From NCBI GenBank assembly GCA_958295915.1, contig OY282381.1, positions 1,076,722 through 1,140,721 on the forward strand: a DNA stretch of 64,000 bases, read 5' to 3'. Within the stretch, counting starts at the first letter, position 1, and each line of letters starts with the position of its first letter. Source of the stretch: an uncultured Caldilineaceae bacterium. GTDB lineage: Bacteria > Chloroflexota > Anaerolineae > Caldilineales > Caldilineaceae. Below, piece after piece: positions 18,506 through 26,573 of this stretch. Below the pieces are notes generated by a model. It did not search any database. It saw only the letters and a program-made list of their open reading frames with translations, and had not been told where the DNA came from. The position numbers and the translations under genes are program-made.

Positions 18506-18869
18506 TCACACGCATCCTGGTCGGCATCGTTGCCCCGTTCGCCTGCGCCAACCTCCATCCGCGCGCTGTCAACAGCAAAGTGGCCGCCGGAAATTTCTGA
18601 TTGCTGTGCAGGAGGCCTTTTCCCAGCAGCGAGCGCGCAACCTTCGCAGACACAGGGATCGACTCGCCGGTCAACGGATGGAGTCGGTACTGTTTGCCGC
18701 CATCAAGATAGCGGTGGGATTTGAGAGTCCAGCCACAGACCAAGGCCCGCAGGACGCGCTTCTGCGGCGCGGAGAGGGTCTTTCGAGTCGCAAGGGCCTG
18801 CAATGGCCTCAGAATGGCGAGCAGACCCTTTTGAAATCGCAGGCGGTCAACAAGGGCGCGGAGATTCAT
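18492..18869 (-). CDS. Hypothetical protein, 125 aa
   Basis: I do not recognise this protein. It is basic, with a middle region (KTLSAPQKRVLRALVCGWTL) that could be a winged-helix-like or restriction-associated fold, and a C-terminal LLTARGWRLAQANG reminiscent of the last helix and wing of small wHTH proteins. Its ATG overlaps the stop of the 68-residue gene upstream (ATGA), so the two are co-translated. The C-terminus overlaps the convergent DUF309 gene. Confidence 0.55.
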   Translation of the reverse strand: MNLRALVDRLRFQKGLLAILRPLQALATRKTLSAPQKRVLRALVCGWTLKSHRYLDGGKQYRLHPLTGESIPVSAKVARSLLGKGLLHSNQKFPAATLLLTARGWRLAQANGATMPTRMRVIIQD

Positions 18870-19072
18870 CCCAACTCGTGGACATATTCCTGTAGCTTGC
18901 GCTGGCTGATTTTCACGTAGTCATGCGGTTTAATCTGCGCCATTTCGTCGTCCGTCAGACGCAAGCGCAAGATTTCCAGCGCGTCATCCGGACTTTGGCC
19001 ATAGGCAAGTTTTTTCTTGCCATTTTCCATGGCGAAAAGATACATATAGTGAGGGTTGGAAAAGCTGCTCAT
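18866..19072 (-). CDS. Small hypothetical protein, 68 aa
   Basis: The product (begins MSSFSNPHYMYLFAMENGKK) is unrecognised; it has a short conserved-looking body with YGQSPDDALEILRLRLTDDE. It is coupled to the 125-residue gene downstream by an ATGA overlap. There is no good ribosome-binding site. The sequence around its start (19061-19091) is repeated at the 3' end of the radical SAM gene at 21010-21040. This suggests it originally followed that gene directly and was separated from it by the ParA/HEPN insertion. Confidence 0.6.
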   Translation of the reverse strand: MSSFSNPHYMYLFAMENGKKKLAYGQSPDDALEILRLRLTDDEMAQIKPHDYVKISQRKLQEYVHELG

Positions 19073-19091
19073 CGCTTAGGCCTTTGCCAAT
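19061..19091. repeat. Direct repeat flanking the ParA/HEPN cassette, left copy
   Basis: This 31-base stretch matches 21010-21040 in the same orientation at 28 of 31 positions (mismatches at positions 6, 14 and 15). It contains TTAGGCCTTTGCCAAT and covers the start of the 68-residue gene. The two copies are 1949 bases apart and enclose exactly the HEPN and ParA genes, as expected for att-type or insertion-generated repeats. Confidence 0.8.
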
Positions 19092-19146
19092 CTAAAGATT
19101 TCACTTGTGCGCTACGTCCCCGGAATTGTGAGCCCTCTTCGGCTTA

Positions 19147-19749
19147 TTACCAGACGCTGGCGATACCGTACGTCAGCTCAATATGCGCTTTCATGCCCCT
19201 GTCTGTGACATCGACAAGATTTTTGAAGAAGGCCTCAGTTTCTTGAATGGCTTCGCTCGTCAGGCGTACTCTGCCGCTCGGCGATTGTGTCCAATTGTAA
19301 GCCGGCATATCAAAACCGTGCGCGAAGCTATGGCGGATACGTAATATCTCATTCAATCTCTCCCGAACCTGCAAGCCGACCATGCCACGTCGAGTCCAGA
19401 CCCAGTCGCCGATTGGGTCATATCCTGTGTACCGCTGAAGAAGATTGCGTGTGTTTTCCCAGTTTGGCGTATTGAATCGATCCAATGCTCTTTCTGCCGC
19501 TTGCCGGGCGATTGCGTAAATGGCTTGGAATCGTAGGGTGAACGGGTCGTCTATCACATCGTAGAAGTCACGCACCAGGTTGTTTATGTATGCGTCCCAA
19601 GCTGCGACGTAAGCTGTAAGCGCCGCGTGGTAGTAAACCTGTCTCTCATCATGCAACCTTAAGCGCAAATGCCTGTCTGTCGCCGCTTTGCGAAGCGTCT
19701 GTATGCGCCCCGCCGCGGTCGCGTACTTCGATGCTGCGGGTGAGGACAC
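19147..19749 (-). CDS. HEPN-domain protein, probable RNase (RiboL-PSP-HEPN type)
   Basis: This 200-residue helical protein resembles the RiboL-PSP-HEPN family. The N-terminal half has ALTAYVAAWDAYINNLVRDF, the family's long helix. The RxxxxH catalytic motif of HEPN ribonucleases is present in RIRHSFAHGFD at about residue 148 (Arg and His four residues apart). HEPN proteins cleave RNA in many toxin and anti-phage systems. The start is GTG 19749, placed by an AGAGG six bases upstream that overlaps the end of the ParA gene. The 9-base gap implies co-expression with the ATPase. Function as a toxin or effector is inference. Confidence 0.7.
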   Translation of the reverse strand: MSSPAASKYATAAGRIQTLRKAATDRHLRLRLHDERQVYYHAALTAYVAAWDAYINNLVRDFYDVIDDPFTLRFQAIYAIARQAAERALDRFNTPNWENTRNLLQRYTGYDPIGDWVWTRRGMVGLQVRERLNEILRIRHSFAHGFDMPAYNWTQSPSGRVRLTSEAIQETEAFFKNLVDVTDRGMKAHIELTYGIASVW

Positions 19750-19758
19750 AGAAAACCT

Positions 19759-20787
19759 CTAAAGACAGTCCACAAATTTGGCGAGTGCTGTCCGATACCG
19801 CTCTAACGGTACTGAATTGATTTGGACCTGCTTACCGCGAAATATACTCGGTCCAGGTTTAAGTTTATATAAGGGTTTTCCCTCGGTTGTCATAATCACA
19901 CAGGCGCTGTGATAGTCAGGTATCTCTATTAATCTTTCGCTTGGTTTCTCTTTTGGAGCTGTGTAGATTTGGCGATGTTTTTCGTGAAGCGCATCCAACG
20001 TTTTCTTGATCGACTCATTCATAGCCTCGAACGCCCTGCTTGCCTTGCCCTCATAGAGCGTGATGCGATTACTGACGAAGGTGTGAAGTTTCGGCATGAC
20101 GATCTCTTCATCCTTCGATCTTTTGGCAAAGCTGATTCTGGCGTAGGTTTCTATCACCGGGTCACCCATGCCGTGGCCATAGAGCAACGCGACGACATTC
20201 TCTACAGCTCGACGCGAGCTATCATCCGCGGTGAAAGGCACAACAACATTTTCTGCTGCGACGAGAGCCAATTGGGTGTAAATAGCAAAGCTCGGATTGC
20301 AGTCGAGGATAAAAAGCGTATCTCTGTCGCCACTCCGCTTACGCAACGCCATCGTCAGATCTTGAATCCAACTGAGTACCTGTTTCCACGCATCTACTGG
20401 AATCGCCAACTGCGATGTCTGGCGAATCGCTTCTGACAGAATTTCAAGCAGGTTATCGCCACAAACCAAAAGTAAATTTGCTGGAAGATTTGAGTTGTAG
20501 TCCCGAGGGCGACAAACGTAAGGGGAAACATCCTTGATGCTACGGAAAGGAGAATTCAGGCGCGCTTCGAGATAGCCCGCGACTGTACGCCGAGGCGTCT
20601 CCTGTATAAGTTTATGAAGCGCATCAGACTTGACTAATAAAGTTTCAGAGATATTGGCCTGCGGACAAAGGTCAATAACATAAACATCTGTCTCAGGATG
20701 AGCATGGGCATACTCGGTCGCTGCGACAAAACCTAAAAAACTCTTGCCAACACCACCCTTGTTGTTCCAGAATGCGTAAGCCGTCAT
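19759..20787 (-). CDS. ParA/MinD-type ATPase, orphan
   Basis: The deviant Walker A motif NNKGGVGKSF lies at residues 8-17, followed by YVIDLCPQANIS (switch I/A' region) and FILDCNPSFAIYTQLA (Walker B). These define a ParA-family P-loop ATPase that dimerises as an ATP sandwich. No parB or parS-like site is next to it, so chromosome or plasmid segregation is unlikely. Instead the next gene, 9 bases away, is a HEPN RNase. The C-terminal 100 residues (LYKLKPGPSIFRGKQ) are unlike standard ParA. The start is supported by GAGGGAG upstream of the ATG. A tandem 15-bp repeat lies 88 bases upstream and may be its operator. Confidence 0.85.
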   Translation of the reverse strand: MTAYAFWNNKGGVGKSFLGFVAATEYAHAHPETDVYVIDLCPQANISETLLVKSDALHKLIQETPRRTVAGYLEARLNSPFRSIKDVSPYVCRPRDYNSNLPANLLLVCGDNLLEILSEAIRQTSQLAIPVDAWKQVLSWIQDLTMALRKRSGDRDTLFILDCNPSFAIYTQLALVAAENVVVPFTADDSSRRAVENVVALLYGHGMGDPVIETYARISFAKRSKDEEIVMPKLHTFVSNRITLYEGKASRAFEAMNESIKKTLDALHEKHRQIYTAPKEKPSERLIEIPDYHSACVIMTTEGKPLYKLKPGPSIFRGKQVQINSVPLERYRTALAKFVDCL

Positions 20788-20874
20788 ACTATGCTCCCTC
20801 TATAGCTGGCCCCCATTGTCAGGACCAGAAATGGTGGAGAATAGGATGGCATTGGAAAGCAAGGGGCAAATGGC

Positions 20875-20904
20875 AATCGTTGATTCAATAATCGTTGATT
20901 CAAT
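20875..20904. repeat. Tandem 15-bp repeat upstream of the ParA gene
   Basis: Two perfect copies of AATCGTTGATTCAAT lie head to tail, 88 bases upstream of the ParA ATG. Each contains the partial dyad TTGATTCAA. The position suits an operator or a ParA-associated binding site. Nothing else is recognisable in the 20788-21009 spacer, except a GCGTAACATGA word found also near 58.3 kb. Confidence 0.65.
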
Positions 20905-21009
20905 AAGTGGGGCCGGCGCGCTTGCGTAACATGAGTTATGTATGGAATCCCCTTAGAATCTACAAACTGTTACCCCATAAATAACAGTTGAAGCTACCCA
21001 TTCGTCGGC

Positions 21010-21040
21010 AAAGCCGCTCATCAGTTAGGCCTTTGCCAAT
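21010..21040. repeat. Direct repeat flanking the ParA/HEPN cassette, right copy
   Basis: Partner of 19061-19091 (28 of 31 identical). This copy covers the last codons and stop of the radical SAM gene and continues into a truncated second reading of the small gene's start (an ATG followed by SGF, compared with SSF in the intact gene). So this side keeps the 3' end of the upstream gene while the other side keeps the 5' end of the downstream gene. Confidence 0.8.
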
Positions 21041-22527
21041 GCCTGCTGGTACAGGCCGGCATAGCCCCGCTGTCGCTCTTCTGGCGAGAGACCGCGATTT
21101 ACTTCGGCGTCGTATGCGCCGGCCAGCAGCTCCCGATAGAAGCCATAGTTGACGCCCTTCACCTTTTCATCGTCCGGGAAGCGGTGATAGTTTTCTGTAC
21201 TCATCAGGCTTTTTCCTTCAGCAATGAGCTGAAAACCCAGAGCGGAGCCAGGATAGGGCGCATAATAAGAAATGGACGGAAAGACCCGCTTCATGCGCTT
21301 GAGCATCCGCATCGTCTTGAACGCGTCCTCCTCGGTCTCACCAGGGATGCCCAGCATAAGATTCGACCAGAAAATGGGTGGCTCTTTGCCTTCAGCTTCC
21401 ATCTCGTCACCGATGCGGTTGAGCAGATCGATGGCGAAGTAGTTGTCCTCTTCTGTGCATTCCTTGTTGAGTAGTTTCAGAACGCGATCGCTGCCGGACT
21501 CGAATCCGATAGAAATGAGCTTCCAATTGGTCTCCCGGATCAGCGCCGCAAAGAGATCCGGCCACTGACGAACAGTATCCGCCCGGCCTGCCGCCCAATA
21601 GGGCCAGACTGTATTGGCCCGGCGAGGGTATTCTTCGATCCACTCCTGCAGCCATTTCGGATTCTGGAAGAACATCGAATCGTGGATAACGACGGAGCCG
21701 ACACCGTATTTTTCGTCCAGCTCGTTCAGATCGTCTATGACCATGGCGACCGGACGGCGGCCCATGTTGGGAATGTAGGAGGCCTCGTTGCAGAAGACGC
21801 ATTGCCAGGGACAGACCCGGCTGGTGATGACCGTGGCAACCGGCGGCGGCCCCCAACCACATTCCGGCTCCAGAGGCCAGTTGAAGGCGCGCCGTAGTTT
21901 CCAGGTCGAAAGGGCCTGCCTGGGCCGCAGATCGGCGAGCAGTCCCTGCCAATCGGCCGGTTTGGGCCACAGTTCCCGATCGATGGCCGGCCAATCAGCC
22001 ATGGAGCGGGCTCCCTGGCCGCGGAAAACCCTGGGAAAGCTGTCCGGATCTCGCACCAGATCGAGAATGATCTCCTCGCCAGCTCCCTGGCAGATTTTGT
22101 CGAACGCCTCAACCTCTGCCATCTCCTCCGGCGCGACCGTCGCATGCATGCCCCCAGCCAGCACCAGACCCTCAGGATTGATCTCCTTGAAAATCCGCGC
22201 AGCTTTCAACGCCACAGGGAATGTGTAACTGCGCACGTTCATCAGCGCCATACGATAGCCGGGGAGTTGCCTGGCCAACTGATCCCAAGAGGTGATGGCG
22301 CGCGTGGAGAGAATATCTGTCTCGATCCCGTTCTGGTGCAGAATGGTGCGCAATAGCCCAAGCCCGTGATCCTGCCACTGCTCGTGGGGCCCGTTAGGAT
22401 GGACCAGATCACCCAGATCACCCAAATCGATCCAGACGATATCACTTGTGCGTTTTTTGCTCCACGGCCATATGGAATTCACCCAGATACTCCTTCCACA
22501 ACATTCAGAAAACCGACTGCGCATCAC
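21025..22527 (-). CDS. B12-binding-domain radical SAM protein
   Basis: The protein has an N-terminal cobalamin-binding-like region (about residues 45-160, GLGLLRTILHQNGIE, VLAGGMHATVAPEE) followed by a radical SAM core with the cluster motif CPWQCVFC at about residue 238. GFESGSDRVLKLLNK and LMLGIPGETEED are conserved core segments. Family members do methylations or other radical reactions; the substrate is not known here. The start (ATG 22527) overlaps the rhodanese stop by ATGA, so both are translated together. The N-terminal 40 residues are not conserved-looking and include a small GDLGDL repeat. The stop sits in the right direct repeat of the ParA/HEPN cassette. Confidence 0.85.
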   Translation of the reverse strand: MMRSRFSECCGRSIWVNSIWPWSKKRTSDIVWIDLGDLGDLVHPNGPHEQWQDHGLGLLRTILHQNGIETDILSTRAITSWDQLARQLPGYRMALMNVRSYTFPVALKAARIFKEINPEGLVLAGGMHATVAPEEMAEVEAFDKICQGAGEEIILDLVRDPDSFPRVFRGQGARSMADWPAIDRELWPKPADWQGLLADLRPRQALSTWKLRRAFNWPLEPECGWGPPPVATVITSRVCPWQCVFCNEASYIPNMGRRPVAMVIDDLNELDEKYGVGSVVIHDSMFFQNPKWLQEWIEEYPRRANTVWPYWAAGRADTVRQWPDLFAALIRETNWKLISIGFESGSDRVLKLLNKECTEEDNYFAIDLLNRIGDEMEAEGKEPPIFWSNLMLGIPGETEEDAFKTMRMLKRMKRVFPSISYYAPYPGSALGFQLIAEGKSLMSTENYHRFPDDEKVKGVNYGFYRELLAGAYDAEVNRGLSPEERQRGYAGLYQQALAKA

Positions 22528-22895
22528 GCAGTAGTGTACCTGCCGACGGATTCGTCGATCTCCTCAGCCCAAGCGTCGATGCCGCCGGCCATACTCACTG
22601 CATTGGACCAGCCCTGCTGGCGCAGAAAGACTGTGACCTGCGCGCTGCGCAGGCCTTTGTGACAGAAAACGACAACGTCCGCGTTCGGGGCTTGACGCAC
22701 GGCATCCGGCAGTGCATCGAGCCGTCGAGCGCCCAAATCACTCAGAGGCACATTGATGGACGCGCCCGCAGGCAGACTGGCCAGGTCCAGCTCATGGAGT
22801 TCGCGCACATCGATCAGGATAAACTCTTCGCCGTTTTGTTGTTTCGCCTGCACATCCTGCACACTGATCTCCGGCGCGCCGTACGGATTCGACAT
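22524..22895 (-). CDS. Rhodanese-like sulfurtransferase
   Basis: This single-domain rhodanese of 123 residues has LIDVRELHEL near residue 27 and the active-site loop CHKGLRS (persulfide-forming Cys, about residue 78), followed by a MAGGIDAW helix start. It transfers sulfane sulfur in the cytoplasm. It is coupled to the radical SAM gene and lies near an IscA-type protein and moaA, all of which use sulfur or Fe-S chemistry. Confidence 0.93.
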   Translation of the reverse strand: MSNPYGAPEISVQDVQAKQQNGEEFILIDVRELHELDLASLPAGASINVPLSDLGARRLDALPDAVRQAPNADVVVFCHKGLRSAQVTVFLRQQGWSNAVSMAGGIDAWAEEIDESVGRYTTA

Positions 22896-22954
22896 ATCAT
22901 TTGCTCTCGTCGTCAGGATTGTGGATTTTCAGAGAAGAATGACCGCTTTTGCGC

Positions 22955-23356
22955 CTAAAAGTCGTTGGGATCGATGGGCTGGCGTCCCTGATATCCGGTG
23001 TTGATATCATGCCAGAAGGCCAGCCCCTCTTCGCCGTATTTCCAGCAGAGATAGACCTCCCGCCCGTTGCGAATCGAAAGGAAATCGATCAGCCCCGTAT
23101 CGATATCCTTCACCAGAATCCCCATCCCCAGAATGCCCTTCACGCCCGCCTCCAGCTTATGGAAATGGGAGAAGACCTCCCCAGCCGCGGCATTGCCGCC
23201 GTTGTGGGCCGCCTTTTGCAGCACCGGCCACACGTCCGGCCGCAAGCGGATAATTTCGGATCGGGCCTCCTGTACCTGTGCCATCAACGCTTTTACTTGC
23301 GGCAGCGCGGCGCGAGCCTCATCCAATGTATAATATCTGGCCTGCATAGGATCCAA
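22955..23356 (-). CDS. DUF2203 family protein
   Basis: The 133-residue product matches DUF2203: YYTLDEARAALPQVKALMAQ at the start, GVLVKD-type core (GILVKDIDTGLIDFLS), and the C-terminal CWKYGEEGLAFWHDINTGYQG with RQPI. The function is unknown; the conserved W-H-D region suggests a small metal- or ligand-binding fold. A second ATG (codon 4) is an alternative start. It sits between the rhodanese and IscA-type genes on the same strand. Confidence 0.88.
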   Translation of the reverse strand: MDPMQARYYTLDEARAALPQVKALMAQVQEARSEIIRLRPDVWPVLQKAAHNGGNAAAGEVFSHFHKLEAGVKGILGMGILVKDIDTGLIDFLSIRNGREVYLCWKYGEEGLAFWHDINTGYQGRQPIDPNDF

Positions 23357-23426
23357 ACCTGGATAGAATGAGGCGAGGACGCAGGGGCATCCTCGCCTCT
23401 GGCAATTCAGTTACATGCGGGCGCGA

Positions 23427-23846
23427 TTAATGGCAACCACTGCCACTGCCACAGCCGCCGCCAGCGGCCGCGCCGGCCTCCGCGCCGTTGGTGCGGAAAC
23501 TACTGCCACAACCACAGGTGCTGGCGGCGTTGGGATTCTCAATATGGAAACCGCCGCCCATCAGATTGTCGATATAATCGATGCTGGAACCGCCGACATA
23601 AAAGAAGCTTGTCGGATCGATAACGACGCGGAGGCCATGCTGCTCAAAGACCTGATCCGAATCCTGGATGTCGTCATCAAAGGTCATGCCGTACTGCATC
23701 CCTCCACAGCCGCCGCCCTTGACGAAAACCCGCAATGCGTGGGTCTCGATCAGGCCCTTCTGTTCCAGAATGCCGCCCAGCTTCTCGGCAGCCATCGCAG
23801 TCAGCGTGACTGACGTGGTCTTTGTGTCTGTCAAAGCGATATCCAT
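23427..23846 (-). CDS. HesB/IscA/ErpA-type Fe-S carrier
   Basis: A-type Fe-S carrier protein that passes clusters to target enzymes. It has VTLTAMAAEKL, then LRVFVKGGGCGGMQYGM with the first conserved Cys, and the C-terminal STCGCGSSF motif with the other two. YVGGSSIDYIDNLMGGGFHIENP is the family's core. An additional glycine/cysteine-rich tail of about 20 residues (GGGCGSGSGCH) follows, which is longer than usual and may bind metal. It lies near a SufR-like regulator and MoaA, so a local Fe-S link is plausible. Confidence 0.93.
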   Translation of the reverse strand: MDIALTDTKTTSVTLTAMAAEKLGGILEQKGLIETHALRVFVKGGGCGGMQYGMTFDDDIQDSDQVFEQHGLRVVIDPTSFFYVGGSSIDYIDNLMGGGFHIENPNAASTCGCGSSFRTNGAEAGAAAGGGCGSGSGCH

Positions 23847-23942
23847 TAGGGGTCTCCTTACTGTATGGATGATGTATGGTTATACGACTAGAGTCTCAAC
23901 ATAACCTCATTGGCAACCGATGGTGAATACACCCGTTGCCGA

Positions 23943-25073
23943 TCAGCCGCCGATCTGATTCATAGCCCGGTCCTCAGCGAAAATCCCTGCCGCCAGTCCA
24001 TGTCCCCACGGTTTATGAAATGCGCCTTCTCTCATCAGCGCCCGGATCTCGGCAAAATCAGCGCCGCTACGCAAGGGCGACAGCAAATCCACCTCATCAT
24101 CGCGCAGAAGACAGAGACGCAACTTCCCATCGGCTGTCAAACGCACACGGCCACAGCCCTGGCAAAACGGTTCTGTTACGCTACTGATAAAACCCAATGT
24201 GCCGGTGGCCCCTGGAATGCGAAAAGGACGGCTAGGGTCGACAAAATCGTAGCTCGCCTCTTCCAGCGAGCCGAACACAGACTCGATTCTCTGGCGGATC
24301 TCCCGAAAAGAGACGACATTGCTCAGCTGAAAATCGCTGACTTCGCCGAAGGGCATCATTTCGATGTAGCGCACTTCCCAATCATTTTCCGATGTGAGCC
24401 GGGCCAAATCGATGACATCCTCTTCGTTAAAACCTCGGGCGACAACACAGTTCAGCTTTATCGGTCGTAGTCCCGCGCGTTCCGCGGCGGCGATGCCCCG
24501 CCACACAGCATCGATATCTCCCCAGCGCGTGATACGCCGGAAGCGGTCAGGGTCGATGGTGTCAATGCTGATATTCACCCGGCTCAGCCCGGCATCGGCC
24601 AAAGGCTGGGCCAACTCGTCCAGCAGCAGGGCGTTGGTCGTCATCGCCACATCCTGGATGCCGGGAATCGCGGCGAGTTGGCGCACAAGATCCACGACCC
24701 CAGGCCGAATCGTTGGCTCGCCGCCGGTCAGGCGAATTTTGTCCACCCCCAAGCTGGCAGCGACTTTGACGAGAAACAGGATTTCCTCATCCCCCATCAA
24801 CTCGTGCCGAGGACGGAACTGCATATGCTCTGGCATACAGTACACACAGCGCAGATTGCAGGCATCGGTCAGGCTGATGCGCAGATAGCGGATGCGGCGA
24901 CCAAAGCTGTCTTGGGTCGGCTCGGTCATCGCCGCCAGCGCGCCGGAGTCCGGCGCCGGCGCCACAGTCACCCGGCCGTATGACGTTCGATGCCGCTGCC
25001 CTTCTTCTTCCGCGACCGACACATCGGTCAATGGAAGTTCCTGCAGATTCAGATTGCGAATGGTAGTTGGCAT
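23943..25073 (-). CDS. moaA: GTP 3',8-cyclase, molybdenum cofactor synthesis
   Basis: Radical SAM enzyme that starts molybdopterin synthesis by converting GTP to 3',8-cyclo-GTP. The N-terminal cluster motif CNLRCVYC is preceded by RIRYLRISLTDA, and the C-terminal cluster site is CQGCGRVRLTADGKLRLC. The protein ends in GG, as MoaA requires. The frame has about 48 extra N-terminal residues before MTEPTQDSFGRR; AGGGGG upstream of ATG 25073 supports the long form, but the shorter ATG is the family's usual start. No other moa genes are in the window. Confidence 0.93.
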   Translation of the reverse strand: MPTTIRNLNLQELPLTDVSVAEEEGQRHRTSYGRVTVAPAPDSGALAAMTEPTQDSFGRRIRYLRISLTDACNLRCVYCMPEHMQFRPRHELMGDEEILFLVKVAASLGVDKIRLTGGEPTIRPGVVDLVRQLAAIPGIQDVAMTTNALLLDELAQPLADAGLSRVNISIDTIDPDRFRRITRWGDIDAVWRGIAAAERAGLRPIKLNCVVARGFNEEDVIDLARLTSENDWEVRYIEMMPFGEVSDFQLSNVVSFREIRQRIESVFGSLEEASYDFVDPSRPFRIPGATGTLGFISSVTEPFCQGCGRVRLTADGKLRLCLLRDDEVDLLSPLRSGADFAEIRALMREGAFHKPWGHGLAAGIFAEDRAMNQIGG

Positions 25074-25101
25074 ATCTGCAAACCCCCTGCCAGGGAGTCA
25101 A

Positions 25102-26565
25102 TCAAGTATTGAGCGTACGTCGCCACTCAACCAAAGCAATGGCGATAACACTTTCAAGCCAATCGTTAAATCTCTGTTCTGTGCTGTCACGTGATTCAGC
25201 ATAGTTGAACTGAAACAGATCCGTCATAGCCGAACGAATATTCATTGGCTCAGCGCCACCCTCTTCGCTAGGGATTCGCTGCGCCGTCAATGCAGAAGCT
25301 ACCATAATCCCGTTTGAACCGTGTCCGTAGCTATGCAAACTGATCACGAGTTCAAATGTCCCTTCTGCGCATATTTTCAATCTACCCCACGCTCTATATC
25401 GCTCCAAATTTACAAAATAGTCATGCTGTTTTGCCGTATCGATAATCTGATTATAAAAATAGTGGTCATTCTCCGCGCCACTTGGAGAATATTCGAATTC
25501 AGCAAAATATCTATCTTGTACTGTAGCCAATCCCCTATTCAAATCGCGTTCAACTTCTGAAAGACGGCTTTGTGTAATTTCAAGTAGCCGATCTGCTATG
25601 GCATAGACTTCCTGCAGTTGTCCAGTTTGAGCGTCTCTTCGATCACGAAGCATCTGAACCGCTGAAGTGATAATTTCTTCAGCATACCGCGCCTGTCGCG
25701 CCTGCTGTTCGAGTCCAATAGCCTTCAGTATTGAATCTCGTTGGCGCATCGCAAATAGAGTTGCCAGTGGCGCGATATCGTCTGCATCAGCTTTTTCAAG
25801 CGCCTCAATGTACTGTTGGCGGTCTGCATCACGAATAACCAGAGGAAACAGACCACTTTTCAAAAAGACAAGACTGGCAAGCGCTCGCGCAACGCGCCCG
25901 TTGCCATCCTGAAAAGGATGGATATATGTAAACCGATGATGAAGCCAGGCCGATAAAACCTCAGGGGGAATATCCGCTGGCGCTTGTCGATACCAACATA
26001 CGAGGCGCGCCATTTCCTCTTGAACAATTTCTGGCGGGCAGTATTCATGGATGTCTCCACTCGGCCGGCGCGGATTGTTCGGCCATTTCTTATATTCGCC
26101 ACGAAGTAAAGGCGCCTGCATCTGTCTGCCGTCAGATGTCAACGCATCTGTATACTTTTGATGGGCAGTAAACTGAGCATGCATATCTCGAATAAAATGT
26201 TCTGTCAAAGGGCGCTCATCTTTCACAAACAAAAATAATCCTTCTACAATGGATAGCTGATCATCAATGAGACTCTTGACATGTTCCGCCTCATCCCGCT
26301 GTAGACCACCTCGATGAGCAATCAGCGCAGAGTCGATCCCCTGTCCAATCAGTACTTCCGTTACCCCCCGCTCCCAATGATACAAACGCTCAATGATTCC
26401 CGTCTCAATCGCCCATTCACGCTGCAGTTTTTTGATGAACTCCCGATATGCGCATCCATCTTCCAGACCTGATTTTCGTTCAAGCCAGACTGTGGACAAA
26501 GCGCTTAACTCAGGTGTGGTTAGTTCTTGTATAGCGCCAGGAAGATCTGTAACTCTTGTATACAT
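25102..26565 (-). CDS. Fic-domain protein (AMPylase-type)
   Basis: The Fic motif HPFQDGNGRVAR is at about residue 214, with the invariant His and GNGR anion loop. Fic proteins transfer AMP or related groups to target hydroxyls. An inhibitory-helix-like segment LSIVEGLFLF lies about 85 residues upstream; it has Ser three residues before the Glu (SIVEG) rather than the (S/T)xxxE(G/N) spacing, so autoinhibition is uncertain. A C-terminal part of about 200 residues (coiled-coil and an unrecognised domain) follows. It sits 8 bases after the SufR-like gene and 28 bases before moaA, suggesting one transcript. Confidence 0.9.
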   Translation of the reverse strand: MYTRVTDLPGAIQELTTPELSALSTVWLERKSGLEDGCAYREFIKKLQREWAIETGIIERLYHWERGVTEVLIGQGIDSALIAHRGGLQRDEAEHVKSLIDDQLSIVEGLFLFVKDERPLTEHFIRDMHAQFTAHQKYTDALTSDGRQMQAPLLRGEYKKWPNNPRRPSGDIHEYCPPEIVQEEMARLVCWYRQAPADIPPEVLSAWLHHRFTYIHPFQDGNGRVARALASLVFLKSGLFPLVIRDADRQQYIEALEKADADDIAPLATLFAMRQRDSILKAIGLEQQARQARYAEEIITSAVQMLRDRRDAQTGQLQEVYAIADRLLEITQSRLSEVERDLNRGLATVQDRYFAEFEYSPSGAENDHYFYNQIIDTAKQHDYFVNLERYRAWGRLKICAEGTFELVISLHSYGHGSNGIMVASALTAQRIPSEEGGAEPMNIRSAMTDLFQFNYAESRDSTEQRFNDWLESVIAIALVEWRRTLNT

Positions 26566-26573
26566 CCTATACC

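Noticed and set aside
23847..25101. Possible molybdenum-cofactor riboswitch near moaA
   Set aside because: Only 28 bases separate Fic and moaA, too short for such an element, and no conserved fold is visible.
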